Of a DNA stretch of 64,000 bases, positions 22,958 through 33,157 are shown piece after piece (within the stretch, counting starts at the first letter, position 1; every line of letters starts with the position of its first letter). This DNA is from Pseudocercospora fijiensis CIRAD86 (Eukaryota > Ascomycota > Dothideomycetes > Mycosphaerellales > Mycosphaerellaceae): assembly GCF_000340215.1 (NCBI RefSeq), contig NW_006921535.1, forward strand, positions 5,741,414 to 5,805,413, read 5' to 3'. Both the position numbers and the translations under genes were made by a program. Under the pieces are notes generated by a model that saw only the letters and a program-made list of their open reading frames with translations, did not search any database and was not told where the DNA came from.

Positions 22958-23093
22958 TCAGACCGCTCTCTGGGTGATATCATGGAGAACCATGCCCATC
23001 GAACCACATGGGCTTGAAAGGGAGGTCCTCGTCGATAAGTGGAGCATCAATGCTCGGTACTGCAAGTGTAGTGGTGCAGGCCAAGCTCATCAT
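22958..23093 (-). ncRNA. Candidate box C/D snoRNA, intron 1
   Basis: C box ATGATGA at 23093-23087, 35 nt after the donor at 23128; the next CTGA is at 22961-22958. The 136-nt span is long for the class, and flanking pairing is weak (GCG/CGC). It contains a C'-like CTTATCGACGAGG shared with the next intron. Confidence 0.4.
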
Positions 23094-23599
23094 CGCAAAG
23101 TGATGGTGTTGCTGGTATGCTGACTCACCTGGCGAGGCTTGACCGTCCAGACAGCGGCGACGACGAGATGGTCGAGGCCGCGTGGCGGAGAGTGGAAGTT
23201 GCCGAGAAGGAACAAGACCCATGTAGGTGAATGAATGAACAAGTGGCAGCGGCGATGAGGCGCGCCTGCGGTGATGGTGATGGGGAAGAAGAGTGAGAAG
23301 GTGGTGGTGGTGGTGGTGGTGGTGGTGGAGGGAAGGAGATTGTTGATGCTGTGCGTGAGGTTGCCGCGACAAGAGCTGCCTACGAGCACCGGCCACCCCT
23401 GACGCAAGCCTTCGCTCAGCATCAACGCCTCTGCATTGGGCCAGCCCTTCTACTGTCTTCATCCACCGACATCACTGTCCACAACAACTCCTCCGGCGTT
23501 TGTGCCTCTGTTGCCCTCACCGAGCGGTGCATTGCGTACGCTCCCTTCATCCGCTGAGAACCTCTCGTTGACGCTGACCAGTGCACCAGCATCAAGGCC

Positions 23600-24294
23600 A
23601 TGGCAGACTTTGGTATTGGCGGCTACTCTGGATGGCCGAGCAAGCCTCGCCCACCACCACAGCCGCGAGACCCACCAAATGGCATCGCCTTTGGTATGCT
23701 CTCGATTTTTCCATCTCCTACGAGAAAAGACTGACCCTCATAGAAGCGCTTGCCTGAGCGCCCAACAGCAGCAGCAGCAGCAGCAGCAACAACAACAACA
23801 CCAAAAGGAGCAGCAGCACGACCACTCACTCAGTGGAGAGGTATGACCTTGTGCATCCCATTGTAAACCTCCATCTTTGAACTCCAATCACTGAAACTTT
23901 TGCTTCGCAGCCCAACGACTCCTTACACAAACGACTTCGTTAGCGTTTGTCACCACAATATCTCCTCCTCGGAGAACAAGGCCATTGCCACAGGAATACC
24001 ACAACTCATCGCCCCCCTACATCAACAACATCTTTGGCGTCTATCACATCCCTCAGACGACGCCCGCAAAAGAGCTTGGTAAGCCACATTGTTACAGCAC
24101 GACTCCATTCATCACGCCCTCGCTGACATAAATCCCCAGATGACCTCCGGTGGCGCCCGGCGACGATTGCAGTCTTTCTTTGGCGTTTGGCACGACAGAA
24201 CTTCTGTTGCCAGCAGCGAGCATCACTTACGCCTTGGTCACGAAAATTACGGAATCAACTCCATCAGTTCACATATGGGCTGCACCAGATGTGA
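23600..24294 (+). CDS. Doubtful multi-exon gene, low-complexity
   Basis: An ATG at 23600 starts MADFGIGGYSGWPSKPRPP. Fungal-like introns follow (GTATGC...ATAG after 23694; GTATGACC...GCAG after 23841; GTAAGCC...CCAG after 24078), with a last exon that would end at 24292-24294. The middle exon has a CAG/CAA microsatellite (Q, A or S by frame) at 23767-23805. I could not find a splice combination that keeps all exons in one frame, so this may be a non-coding transcript diverging from the snoRNA host promoter. No domain recognised. Confidence 0.25.
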
Positions 24295-24610
24295 ATGGTA
24301 TCCTGCACTACTACTATTGCTAGAGGAACCTTTGCGAGCATGTCTCTTGCTATGACCGACCGTGTTCAAGGCAAGATGGTACGCTACACTCTTCCAGTCG
24401 CTTCCCCTCAACCTCCAGCTGGCCTCATACTCCCAGTCTCGAATCTTCCTCGACTGGTGGCGCGGGAATCCGACACTACTCTGCTGGGACTGGAGGCACA
24501 TACGTGAAACAAGCGAGAGGAAGTAAGTGACGTGCAACGCAACAGAGCATAGCTTGAGAATATCATTTTGCTGAAAACCCATGGGATTTCACTCCAACCA
24601 ATTCAAAATC

Positions 24611-24651
24611 CTCTCCTCTCCTCTCCTCTCCTCTCCTCTCCTCTCCTCTCC
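24611..24651 (+). repeat. CTCTC microsatellite
   Basis: Eight perfect tandem units of a pentamer (CTCTC) in an otherwise featureless region (24295-24846) with no convincing gene. Confidence 0.95.
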
Positions 24652-24846
24652 ATTCACCGCCCTCTGCATTCCCCGTGACCAGCTTCGTGTGCCAGTCATC
24701 TCCTCCTTCTCGCAAGAAATCTCTCCCCACGATAATCCAATCTCAAAACATCAATGGCATCACCAAATGCTCAAATAACTCGCGACGTTTCCCCATCCAA
24801 ACAAACTTTGCTGAGCAGGGAGTCACCTTCAAGTGAGAACTCATCG

Positions 24847-25254
24847 CTAACCTTCTTGTCGCTCTATCTCCTTTAAGTCTCGCTCCAACCGCGAGTAGCA
24901 GATTTCCGTGCAAGTGCGCAGAGAGGGGGTTCTGCTTGGAGCGAGAAGGTATTGGATGGAGGGTTGTGAGGAGAGTGATGTCTTACTTGATTCTGGAGAT
25001 GGTGCTTGCGATTCTAAAGAAAGGATTTCTGGTTCTTTTTCTTCTTCGTGGTTGGATAGTGTGAAAGGCAATGGTGCGTGAGAAGGCGCGTGCGATGGAG
25101 GTGCGAGGCGTGAGGTGAATGGCGGCATGCTGGCGTTCAGGGAGGTTGGCTGGGTTGTGGGACGGGTTCGATTTATATGGTCTGGTGTGGTAAGTGGCGG
25201 TGTCAGCTGCGTGTGGTTGATGGAGATGTTCTGGCGTGACAAACCGGCGGCCAT
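24847..25254 (-). CDS. Hypothetical Ser/Pro/Thr-rich protein
   Basis: 135 residues, starting MAAGLSRQNISINHTQLTPP in a good start context (GACCCATGG). The sequence is rich in S, T and P, with an acidic EEEKEPEI patch in the middle and a charged, possibly helical tail (YSRLERDLKEIERQEG). No transmembrane segment or known domain. It could be intrinsically disordered. No intron needed. Coding status is uncertain because the opposite strand is also partly open. Confidence 0.4.
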   Translation of the reverse strand: MAAGLSRQNISINHTQLTPPLTTPDHINRTRPTTQPTSLNASMPPFTSRLAPPSHAPSHAPLPFTLSNHEEEKEPEILSLESQAPSPESSKTSLSSQPSIQYLLAPSRTPSLRTCTEICYSRLERDLKEIERQEG

Positions 25255-26146
25255 GGGTCTGCCAAAATCACCTGGTCGAACACATGACTTGGTGGGCAGG
25301 CCATAAAGTTCTCACATGGCGGGTCAGAGGTTCATCGAGAAACGATGAGGGATATGAATGAATGGCCAAGCAGGGCCGCGAGATCAGCAAAGCATCTTTC
25401 CTACGACCCGTCGACTGTAGCGTACGACTGTTTATCTTGCCATTGGTCCTCGAGCTCCTCTTCCATCGCTATACAGCATCACAATCGTACAACTGACGAC
25501 GACTGGCCGGTTTGCACGTGAAGATACATCCTCGGTCTGAAGACGTGATCAGAACAAGTCGGTATAGCCTTACAGCCTCGCACAAAACAAGCTCCAAACT
25601 CGTACCAGGGGTTCGCTCAAGTCAGAAATAATCCTAACGCATCATGGGGCCATAAGCGACGATTCGAGCAAAAGTTTCAATGTCAGGCTTTGCATACCAA
25701 CCAGAATTATCAATGGTAGAATAATCCTTGTCAGCACATCCGATATCGCTTCGGTCGGGAGGGAGATGTCGTTCAGCTATCTGCGACAGAGATATCCGCC
25801 GCCATCCATCATATTAACATTTGTGATACAGCCATACGCTCGCAGGAGCAATAATTCTGAAACCCACATCTCCCTTTCGAAGCAAAAGGTGAAGTCCAAA
25901 TCCAACGGCCGCGGACAAACCTTCGACTTCCACAGTGCTTGGCCTCCGCCGATCGCGGCGCTTACATGTTCTATGCGGAATTGAAGGATTCAAGTGGAGA
26001 AGCACCGCAGCTCTCTGTCTCTTGTGTCGTGCAAACCAATCCCAGTCTTCGTTCTTCAATGCTTCGAAGGGATCTCACCTCCACGAGCGCCACCTGCAGG
26101 AGGTCGTCGTCCGAGAAGGCCAGACTGCAACGACAACGACATCACC
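25255..26146. other. Intergenic region upstream of MFS transporter
   Basis: About 0.9 kb; no convincing gene. Short ORFs near 25766-26260 on the plus strand overlap the first exon of the next gene in other frames. Likely promoter and 5' UTR. Confidence 0.5.
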
Positions 26147-28279
26147 ATGACTGCCGGGAAACGCCGTGAGCGGAGACTGCCCGTGCAGCAGTTGTCGATT
26201 CTGGGTAAGTGGCATGGCGGCAATGATGAGAGGAGAAAGGGGTTGTCGCGGACGGTCTGAATGAACGAACGACGATTCTACTCGCGAAGAAAGAACATGA
26301 CCGCAAACCTCCCAAAAACCACCCACCCACCCACCAGCTAACCCTCCACCTCTCCAGCAATCTGCCGTTTCGCCGAACCCATCGCCTCCACCTCCCTCTA
26401 CCCCTACCTCCCCGAAATGGTCGAATCCTTCCGCATCCCACAGAACGAAGTCGGAAAATGGGCCGGAATCTGCGCCGCCGTCTTCTCCCTCTTCCAAGCG
26501 CTCATGGGAATCCCCTGGGGCCGTTTCAGCGACAAATACGGGCGCAAACCCGCCATCCTCCTGGGCCTCACCTCCACAATGCTCACATCGTTGCTCTGGG
26601 GGTTCAGCAAAAGTTTGCCCATGGCGATCATCGCGAGAGCGCTGGCGGGGGCGGGGAATGGGAATGTGGGGATTATCAGAACGACGGTGGCGGAGATGGT
26701 GCCGTACAAAGAGTTGCAGCCGCGAGCGTTTAGTATTATGCCGTTGGTGTGGAATGTCGGGAGTATTTTTGGGCCGACGATTGGGGGCGCTTTGGCGAAT
26801 CCGTTTAATGTGAAGCCGGGGGAGAAGAGGGAGGGGGGGAATTTGTTTGAGGTGTTTCCGTATTTGCTGCCGAATTTGGTGAGTGCGGCGTTTTTTGCCT
26901 GTGGGATTACGACGGGGGTGTTGTTTCTGCATGAGACGCTCGAGGGGGTGCAGGGGAGGAGGGATTATGGGTTGGTTGTGGGGAGGAAGGTGATGAGGTT
27001 GGTGCGGATGGTGGAGGTGAAATTGCATGTGAGGAAGAAGGAGGAGGTTTCGTATACGAATGGCGAAACAGATCCGCTCCTCAAGCGACCCAAGTCTGTC
27101 CACGACGATGAAAATTCTCTGCCCTTGGAGATCAAACCGAAGCTCGCAGCGCCGAGCTGGAGAGAAGTCCTCAACCGCCAAGCCGTCATAAATCTCATCG
27201 TCTACACCCTCCTGGCCATGCACTCCATGGCCTTCGATCAACTCATCCCAGTCTTCATGCAACACGACTCCATCAACGACCCCAAAGGCGACTTCACCCC
27301 CTACACCCCGCCCTTCAAATTCGCCGGCGGCTTCGGCCTCAACCATTTCCAAATCGGCCTGATGTCAACCGCATACGGAATCGTCGGGATGCTAATCCAA
27401 TTCTTCGTCTTCCCACCTCTGGCGCGCCGCTACGGCATTCTCTTCTGGTTGAAAGTCGTAGCCATCGGCTTTCCGATCATCTACTTCGTCACGCCTTTCA
27501 CCGCCCTGCTCCCAACGACCACCTCTCAAGTCGCGTGCATGCTCGCCATGATGTTGTTGAAATGCTTGATGGGCATTTTCGCGTTTCCTTGCAGTACGAT
27601 TCTTTTGACGAACTCCGCTTCAAGTCTACGCACGCTCGGGACCCTGAACGGTTTTGCAACCTCCGTCTCAGCAATCGGTAGGGCTGCAGGCCCTGCCATG
27701 ACCGGAGCCATCATGTCCGCCGGCGTCAAAGCAGGCTATGTCATCGCACCTTGGTGGTTTCTCGCAGGCGTTGGCATCATCGCCGCAATCCCCGTGTGGT
27801 GGCTGGTGGAAGGCGAAGGTTTCGGTGGAGATGATGATCACGTCAGCGACGAAGAGGACGAAGACGATGACGATGACGATGACGAGATTGAGCATGATGT
27901 TCTCCGAGCCGTGGCTGCAGAAGGCGGCGCTCAAGCTGCTGGGAAAGGTGTTGTTCCTGCACCCAGACCTTCGAACCAGGAAGACGAAGAGCATGAGGAA
28001 CGTGCGTATGGTGGGCTTGCGCCGCTGAGTCGGACGAATACCACTGCTTCTACGGCTATGATGAGTGACGAGGAAGATTTTTCTGCCCCGGCGACCAAGA
28101 CGAATACGAGGAGTCGGCGGGCTTCTGGGGTTAATGAAGTTGCGTCTCCGTCGTTGAGTCGGAGGAATTCGAGGAGAGTGATCCGAAGGATTTCGATACC
28201 TGTTGGTATGGGTGAGGGCATCAGTCGAAGGTATAGCAGTAATTTGGGACAGAGTTTCGGAAGTGCGGGTGGGCATTGA
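26147..28279 (+). CDS. MFS transporter, DHA1 type (YCR023C-like)
   Basis: A membrane transporter of the drug:H+ antiporter-1-like branch. Two exons (26147-26204 and 26358-28279; 153-bp intron, GT-AG) give 659 residues. The splice joins LPVQQLSIL to AICRFAEPIASTSLYPYLPE, the conserved TM1 of this group. Seen: GRFSDKYGRKPAILLG (motif A between TM2 and TM3), ARALAGAGNGNVGIIRTTVAE (TM4 region; quoted residues overlap TM4-5), and a second half starting with VLNRQAVINLIVYTLLAM after a long cytosolic loop. After the last TM come an unusually acidic stretch (runs of D/E at about 27830-27890) and a Ser/Arg-rich tail. The substrate is unknown. Without the first exon the protein would lack half of TM1, which supports the splice. 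Confidence 0.9.
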
Positions 28280-28791
28280 TGATTGTATCGCATAGCGAGG
28301 CGGTTGGCATAATAGCATGGTCAGTCAGTCAATCCACAATCTTTCTGAATCTACATCCTCACTCTCCCATCCCAAACGCAAATCCTACATACAATAATGC
28401 AACCCTCTCTCTCCCCCTCCCACCCTCATCGTCCAACTCTCCCGCACATGTCATTTCCTCCCTTTTTCATCCCCCATTACCATCTCCTCCAACCCAACAT
28501 GAAAAAAAGTCACGGAATGTTGATAATGATAAACGAAACTGTACGTTTTCTAATTCCGTTCCTATATCGTTCGGGATGCTTGGGGATATAGGTTTCCGTG
28601 AAGCATTGAGAACCCATAGAGGGAGATTTCTAGGTGGGAGAATGGTGTTTTAGAGCATATCGCAAAGCGGCTTGGAATTTTTAGGGGATTTTGAGGACTT
28701 CTTGCATTTCTACTCGGGATTTATTTTGTTTCAAGGACGTTGGAAGGAGATTATTGGCTGTGAAACGTATTTGTTTTGCTTGGGGTTGCGG
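28280..28791. other. Intergenic region, no gene seen
   Basis: Pyrimidine-rich sequence between two convergent genes. Open frames here (28276-28653) are low-complexity by-products. Confidence 0.5.
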
Positions 28792-29109
28792 TTACGGAGC
28801 GGGTGCTGTTAGTTCACTCCCTCCGTCTCCGAGTTTTGTGATGTTGAGGGTGAAGTGCTCACTGGGGATTCCGCCGAGGATGAAGTTCCGCTTATGCGGT
28901 GGATGATTAGATTTGGTGAGATGGTTTGGGCTGCTGTCCCAGGCGGAGAGGGCGTAGAAGAAGCCGCCGTATGCTCCGTTGGCTCCACCGGTGGGTTCGT
29001 AGGCTTTTGTTGTGGACTCGTAGGTCCAGTCTGAGATCCTTTTGACTCCCATGTAGTCAATGAGGCTGAGGACCTCGCCTTTGGAGTTGAAGTAGGGTTT
29101 GGGTGTCAT
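28792..29109 (-). CDS. Small conserved-looking hypothetical protein (105 aa)
   Basis: Starts MTPKPYFNSKGEVLSLIDYM with a good fungal start context (CCACAATGA). The composition is that of a folded soluble protein: balanced, with several aromatic residues and a glycine-rich centre (GGANGAYGGFFYALSAWD). No signal peptide, membrane segment or cysteine pair. I do not recognise the family. It converges with the MFS gene. Confidence 0.6.
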   Translation of the reverse strand: MTPKPYFNSKGEVLSLIDYMGVKRISDWTYESTTKAYEPTGGANGAYGGFFYALSAWDSSPNHLTKSNHPPHKRNFILGGIPSEHFTLNITKLGDGGSELTAPAP

Positions 29110-29824
29110 TGTGGGATCGTACAGTGAGTTTAGCTGATCAGCTGAGAACAGCTAAGTTCTCATGAAATGCTTGATATCGAGTAGTGGATATAGGAACCGC
29201 AAGGTTCAATAACATTGCCGAGGAAAGGAGTTTTGTTACTATGCTATCTTCAGCGAAGCGATCGGGCTTTGAGAAGGTATGCGAAACGGAGTGGTTTCGT
29301 TGAAGGTAGGGCGTAGCGTGTCGAGAGTACGATTCACGTAGTATGGAATTTCCGGAAGACTTTTGGCCTTGACTGGTGAGCCTCAACTGACCATGATGGA
29401 ATGACTGGCTGGGTATCAGACATGATGATCAACAAGCGCTGCCTGTTCCTTTTGCACTTGGTGCAGATAAAGAAGTCGTTGTGCATGTCTCAAATCCGAG
29501 GCAGGAAGAGATTTTGATAACAGAAACCCCCATCCAGAGATATCAGAGTGGTCCCATATCATTCTGTAAACTACATCAGTAGAAATCTGCCTGCCTGAAC
29601 CCCAGAAAGCGCATCCAAGGCAATGCCGCCATGCTCAATCCCACGGGCAAAGTCTTCTAGATCACAGCCGTTGAGCTCATTACTCGTGACCTGCGATCCC
29701 GTAAATGCAAGCTCCGCCGGTCAAGATTCCGCCACCGCTGGTAGATAGAGCAAACGATCCGAAACTCCTCATCATGCTCCAAGAGTCCAAAGTCGTCAAC
29801 GCAAGATCCCCAACGCAGAAAATT
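29110..29824. other. Intergenic region, no gene seen
   Basis: About 0.7 kb; short ORFs only. Likely promoter of the 105-aa gene plus the 3' region of the PPxY gene. Confidence 0.5.
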
Positions 29825-30523
29825 CTAGAAGCGCGTGAGGTATTGACGCACCCTATCATTCGAGCGAGATCGTGGCGATGATCCACCCTCGTCGTCAGAC
29901 CTTGGCTCGTACGCCGGTGTGTCGTATGCTGGTGGTGCTTCATTCGGTGGAATGATGCTGTGGTATGCCGGAGGGGCCTCAACATCGTCAACGGCGCGGC
30001 GAGGATGCAGGTTGGGACGGGGAGGAAGGGTCCCGTTCTCGATGTCGTCCATATGACGGGCGTACAGGCTGACGAACGGCGTTTGACCACGGCCGGGAGA
30101 GGCAGGCGGAGATGTTGAAGGAGGCGATCTCCTCGTATCTGGCTGCATTGCAGTTGTCTCTTGTGCTCTGGCCTCCTGTGCTTCCAGCCTTGCTTCTTCC
30201 GCTTTGTCATGTGCCACTTCGCGATCCACATCGGTGCTGATGTTGCTGCTTGAACTCGCGGTGCTACTACGTCTTCTCGTGAAGTCCGTCATCCAGCGCT
30301 CTCGCTCTCTGCCTTCCATAACCAAGAAGCACACCCACTCGCTTTGACTCAATTCGTCGGGCTCGATCTCGCGCATGCGCAGTTGACTCGCGGCGAGATG
30401 GCGGCGTTGGATCGACATTGGCCTGTTCGTGATGGCCTCGACTTGTAGTGCTCCGAAGCCACCCGATCTGATTGATGGAGTGTTGTACATCGCTGGCCTT
30501 CTGGCCCTGCTACGTGCTGGCAT
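29825..30523 (-). CDS. Hypothetical PPxY-motif protein
   Basis: 232 residues from the ATG at 30523, which has an ideal context (CCGCCACCATGCC). The same frame is open 20 codons further up. The N-terminal third is basic (MPARSRARRPAMYNTP); then a short hydrophobic patch (WVCFLVMEG), a Ser-rich and an Ala/Glu-rich coiled-coil-like segment, and a disordered C-terminus with two PPAY motifs (APPAYHS, APPAYDT). PPxY motifs bind WW domains, for example of the ubiquitin ligase Rsp5/Nedd4 (family knowledge), so it may be a ligase adaptor or the tail of a membrane protein. A hydrophobic stretch in another frame at about 30640-30690 (LDVVFAWIAICIP) may be an upstream coding exon; if so the gene is longer and membrane-anchored. 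Confidence 0.55.
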   Translation of the reverse strand: MPARSRARRPAMYNTPSIRSGGFGALQVEAITNRPMSIQRRHLAASQLRMREIEPDELSQSEWVCFLVMEGRERERWMTDFTRRRSSTASSSSNISTDVDREVAHDKAEEARLEAQEARAQETTAMQPDTRRSPPSTSPPASPGRGQTPFVSLYARHMDDIENGTLPPRPNLHPRRAVDDVEAPPAYHSIIPPNEAPPAYDTPAYEPRSDDEGGSSPRSRSNDRVRQYLTRF

Positions 30524-31566
30524 GGTGGCGGTTGTGCTGTTCTCTCTGGCGAAAATCAGTGAGCCCTGCGCCAAAACTGTCATCCAGAACAGGCGTGAAA
30601 GGGGACTCGGGTCTGCTTCGTGGTATGCAAATTGCTATCCAGGCAAACACGACGTCCAATATCAGAGTCAGTTGTCTGCGACAGTGCTTACCGCCAGTAA
30701 GCTGCTACCGGTTATCCACCTGTCACATGCGTGTATTCCAACTTCCAAGCCTCCCAAGCAATCAAGATACCCACAGCGCACACGAGGGGGTCGCGTGGTC
30801 TCCACTCCTTCTCAGCGTCTTCGCCAAACGAAGAACGTCTCCCGTCTCTTTCTCGCCTTCGCGGCAATGTAGTACGGTATGATCCCTTTGGCGGACAGTC
30901 CACGAACAGAGGCTAGTGGAGAGCCTAGACCTGCAGGTACCTGGTATCATCTACCCCGCTACTGTACGCAAGACGATGATAAGTCGTGAGCGTAAGCAGG
31001 GACCTTGGCGGAGGGCGGTCCTGACGGTCCTGTCTACGTTTCTGTTCATATATTGCCGAGGGATATGTGCCGCTTTGGGAGCAAGTGCAGGCCCGGAAAT
31101 CGCGCTCTATAGCCTCAGCTAAAGGCGTCATAATGGCGGGTATGTGAGTGTGGAAGCGGGGGCAGTGGTGATGCAAGCGATATCGGGTACTATTGGTCTT
31201 GGTGCTTTGTTGAGCTGAAGTTACACAGCTGTCCGCGGAAGAGATAAGTACTCGGCACGGCCTGACGATTCATGGCACGCGGGCCGGAAATTCAAGGCCA
31301 AGAAGCAGCACTCATTGCCTGTTACCTTCATGTTATTAGCATTATCGTGGGCAGCGTAGCATCTCCGAAGGGACCAGGACCAAGGGTCTTCACATGTGAT
31401 TAGACCGGAGCAGATTCCCCGTTCGGAAAGCCGTGGAGCACTGGAGGCCGGAGGTGGAGATGGAGATGGAGGTGGAGCCGCTATTCTATCAGCAATGAGA
31501 TATCAAAAATCACGAACAACTCTCATTGTATCAAAATACATCTCCTCTCATCAACCCCACCTCCCT
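30524..31566. other. Upstream region of PPxY gene; possible extra exons
   Basis: Minus-strand open segments at 30712-30903 (including RDPLVCAVGILIAWEAWKLE, membrane-segment-like) and 30925-31176 could be upstream exons. I could not build a single phased model. Otherwise nothing recognisable. Confidence 0.3.
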
Positions 31567-32098
31567 TCACATCCTCCCCACAGGCCCATCCCTCCTCACA
31601 ACCCCCAAACAAGCCCTCGTAATCTCCTCCACACTATTACAACCCGTCAACTGCATACATCGCTTCAACTCATCATAAAAAGTCTCCAGCATTAAATCCA
31701 CCCCATTTTCCCCAGCATACGCCAAACCCCAAAGCGCAGGCCTTCCCACCCAGCAGCATTCCGCTCCGAGAGCCAGAGCTTTGAACATGTTTGTTCCACT
31801 CCGAATGCCGCCGTCGATGGAGGCGGGGACGTTGTCGAGTTGTCGGCCGCCGTGGTTGGAGATCTGGTGAAGGTCATGTCAGTCAGAGTGTGAGTTGGCT
31901 TGTTGTTGTTGTTCTTGTTGTTGTTGTTGTTGTTGTTGGAAGTATAAACTTACCAAAATCCCATCACACCCCATCTCAATCGCCTTCACCGTATTCTATC
32001 CTCCGCAGTCAGAACTCCTTTGATCCAAATCTCCATCGTCGTATGCTTCCGCAACCACGGGATTTCCTCGTCCCAACTATGCGCATCTTGACGTTCGC
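31567..32098 (-). pseudogene. 5'-truncated, frameshifted FMN-dependent 2-hydroxyacid dehydrogenase
   Basis: The C-terminal third of an L-lactate dehydrogenase (cytochrome b2-type)/2-hydroxyacid oxidase. Seen on the minus strand: SWDEEIPWLR then WIKGVLTAED (FMN-binding Lys region); IEMGCDGIL, a 90-bp intron (31953-31864), ISNHGGRQLDN with the FMN/substrate-binding GGRQLD; and FKALALGAECCWVGRPALWG to the stop at 31567. Between TAED and the next block the frame must shift (two extra or one missing base near 32000), with no GT-AG intron to explain it. Homology stops upstream of about 32098: the N-terminal TIM-barrel half, and any cytochrome b5 domain, are absent. The intron is still intact. A relic gene. 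Confidence 0.75.
31898..31939 (+). repeat. TTG trinucleotide microsatellite
   Basis: A run of TTG units with one interruption, lying inside the intron of the dehydrogenase relic. Confidence 0.9.
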
Positions 32099-32263
32099 TC
32101 TCCAATGCCGGTCGACTTTGTGCACTTCTAAGCATGCTTGAGGACACTGAACAGGATAGTGAAGCCAAGTCATGTGAATTTGTGCCCGAGTCCTTCACTC
32201 GGGGCGTGTGTGATGGCCACGGCTCTCGTCGTACAGCCCTGCGCCCTACTAATTGCGGTGCAT

Positions 32264-32551
32264 TCAGCGGCGCCTCTTGGCCAGCGCGTAGGATTCTGCC
32301 TCCAAGTCGTCGAAGCTGTCGCGCCTCTTCCTCTTCGAAGTCAAGGCGCACTGGAAGACGCTTGGAGCAGGCGCGACGTCCTCCATGCAAGTGTCGGAAG
32401 AAGTGTCGCTCTGGCAGTCGCTGCTGGGCTCCCAGACCTGTCCGGAGATGCAGATGGTCGGGATGTCCACATCGTCCTGCGTCGGCTTGGGGAACAGGAA
32501 GCCAAGAATAGCAGAGCGCGAGAGGAGCGCAAGCTGATTGAGAGAAGGCAT
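32264..32551 (-). CDS. Hypothetical small protein with basic C-terminus
   Basis: 95 residues, starting MPSLNQLALLSRSAILGFLF. It has an acidic/Ser middle (SDCQSDTSSDTCMED) and a basic tail with SKRKRRDSF and AKRRR resembling a bipartite nuclear signal. No known domain. It lies just upstream of the dehydrogenase relic on the same strand, so the DNA that replaced the lost 5' half includes it. The opposite strand is also open, so coding is uncertain. Confidence 0.4.
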   Translation of the reverse strand: MPSLNQLALLSRSAILGFLFPKPTQDDVDIPTICISGQVWEPSSDCQSDTSSDTCMEDVAPAPSVFQCALTSKRKRRDSFDDLEAESYALAKRRR

Positions 32552-33157
32552 TTCGAATTGAGTGGACGTGTGTTTGATGGATGATGCAAAAGAGCGTGCA
32601 ATGTAGAAGAAGACAAGCGTGTACCGCGTTCGTTCACGCGGACAAAACGTCTTATTGCCTTACCTCTGACCTATTAAATACATTCGGCCCCAATCATCCT
32701 CCTGATCCGGCCAGATTTGGCATTTTCGTGAGTGTCAGCCATCCTTTTTCTTGCAGACCACCGAAGACTATCGACGGAGAAGGGCCAAATTTAGCATACG
32801 GATTACGGATCACCACGTTGTAGGGGTTTCACCCGGCGATCGGCTTGGATGGAGCCGTTCCTGGGGCCCATACAGCCAGTGAGCGCTGTGCATTTTTCGA
32901 TGATTGTGCTGCAGGAGCTCGGGCTGGCTTTTCTGCTGCTGCAGGAGGGACGCAAAGAAAGTAGGAACGTTGGCTGATACACGCCACGGCTGAGCTTAGG
33001 CGTGAAAGTAAAAGGACAAGCTTGCAGCTACATATTGGTTGGCACCCTCTCTACCCTCCGTTTCAGCTTTGTTTCCCTCCTACTCCACGTTCACCATACC
33101 TGGAACAATCAACAAGAGCTGATTCCCATCTTGGAGGCCACACAGACAGCGGCAATC
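32552..33157. other. Intergenic region, no gene seen
   Basis: About 0.6 kb. CT-rich sequence at 33045-33110 is a likely promoter element of the gene that starts at 33158. Confidence 0.5.

Larger units (their letters stand above)
20780..23425 (-). ncRNA. Probable intron-rich box C/D snoRNA host gene
   Basis: The minus strand has a ladder of splice sites. Introns with both ends visible are 23128-22886, 22788-22544, 22414-22188, 22085-21849 and 21785-21605 (243, 245, 227, 237 and 181 nt). Further donors lie at 21497 (running into the assembly gap) and 20950. These introns are far longer than the coding-gene introns in this window. In all seven, a C-box-like ATGATGA or ATGATGC begins 33-40 nt after the donor, and CTGA candidates follow. 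Exons between them are 60-130 nt. The first three exons can be kept open in phase (including a T-repeat stretch near 23280-23320), but the frame closes soon after and no domain is recognisable. This is the layout of known fungal non-coding snoRNA hosts; the call is inferred from layout. A low-complexity coding gene is the alternative. Confidence 0.6.

Noticed and set aside
22980..23462. Poly-His ORF (160 codons, minus)
   Set aside because: Low-complexity CAC run in another frame over a predicted exon and intron; crosses the donor at 23128.
26223..26260. ATGATGA...CTGA pair in the first intron of the DHA1 MFS gene
   Set aside because: Only 38 nt between the boxes and 18 nt from the donor; too short for a C/D snoRNA and unlike the 20.8-23.4 kb set.
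29420..29600. ATGATGA near 29432 as another C box
   Set aside because: No CTGA within a plausible distance, no flanking stem and no intron.
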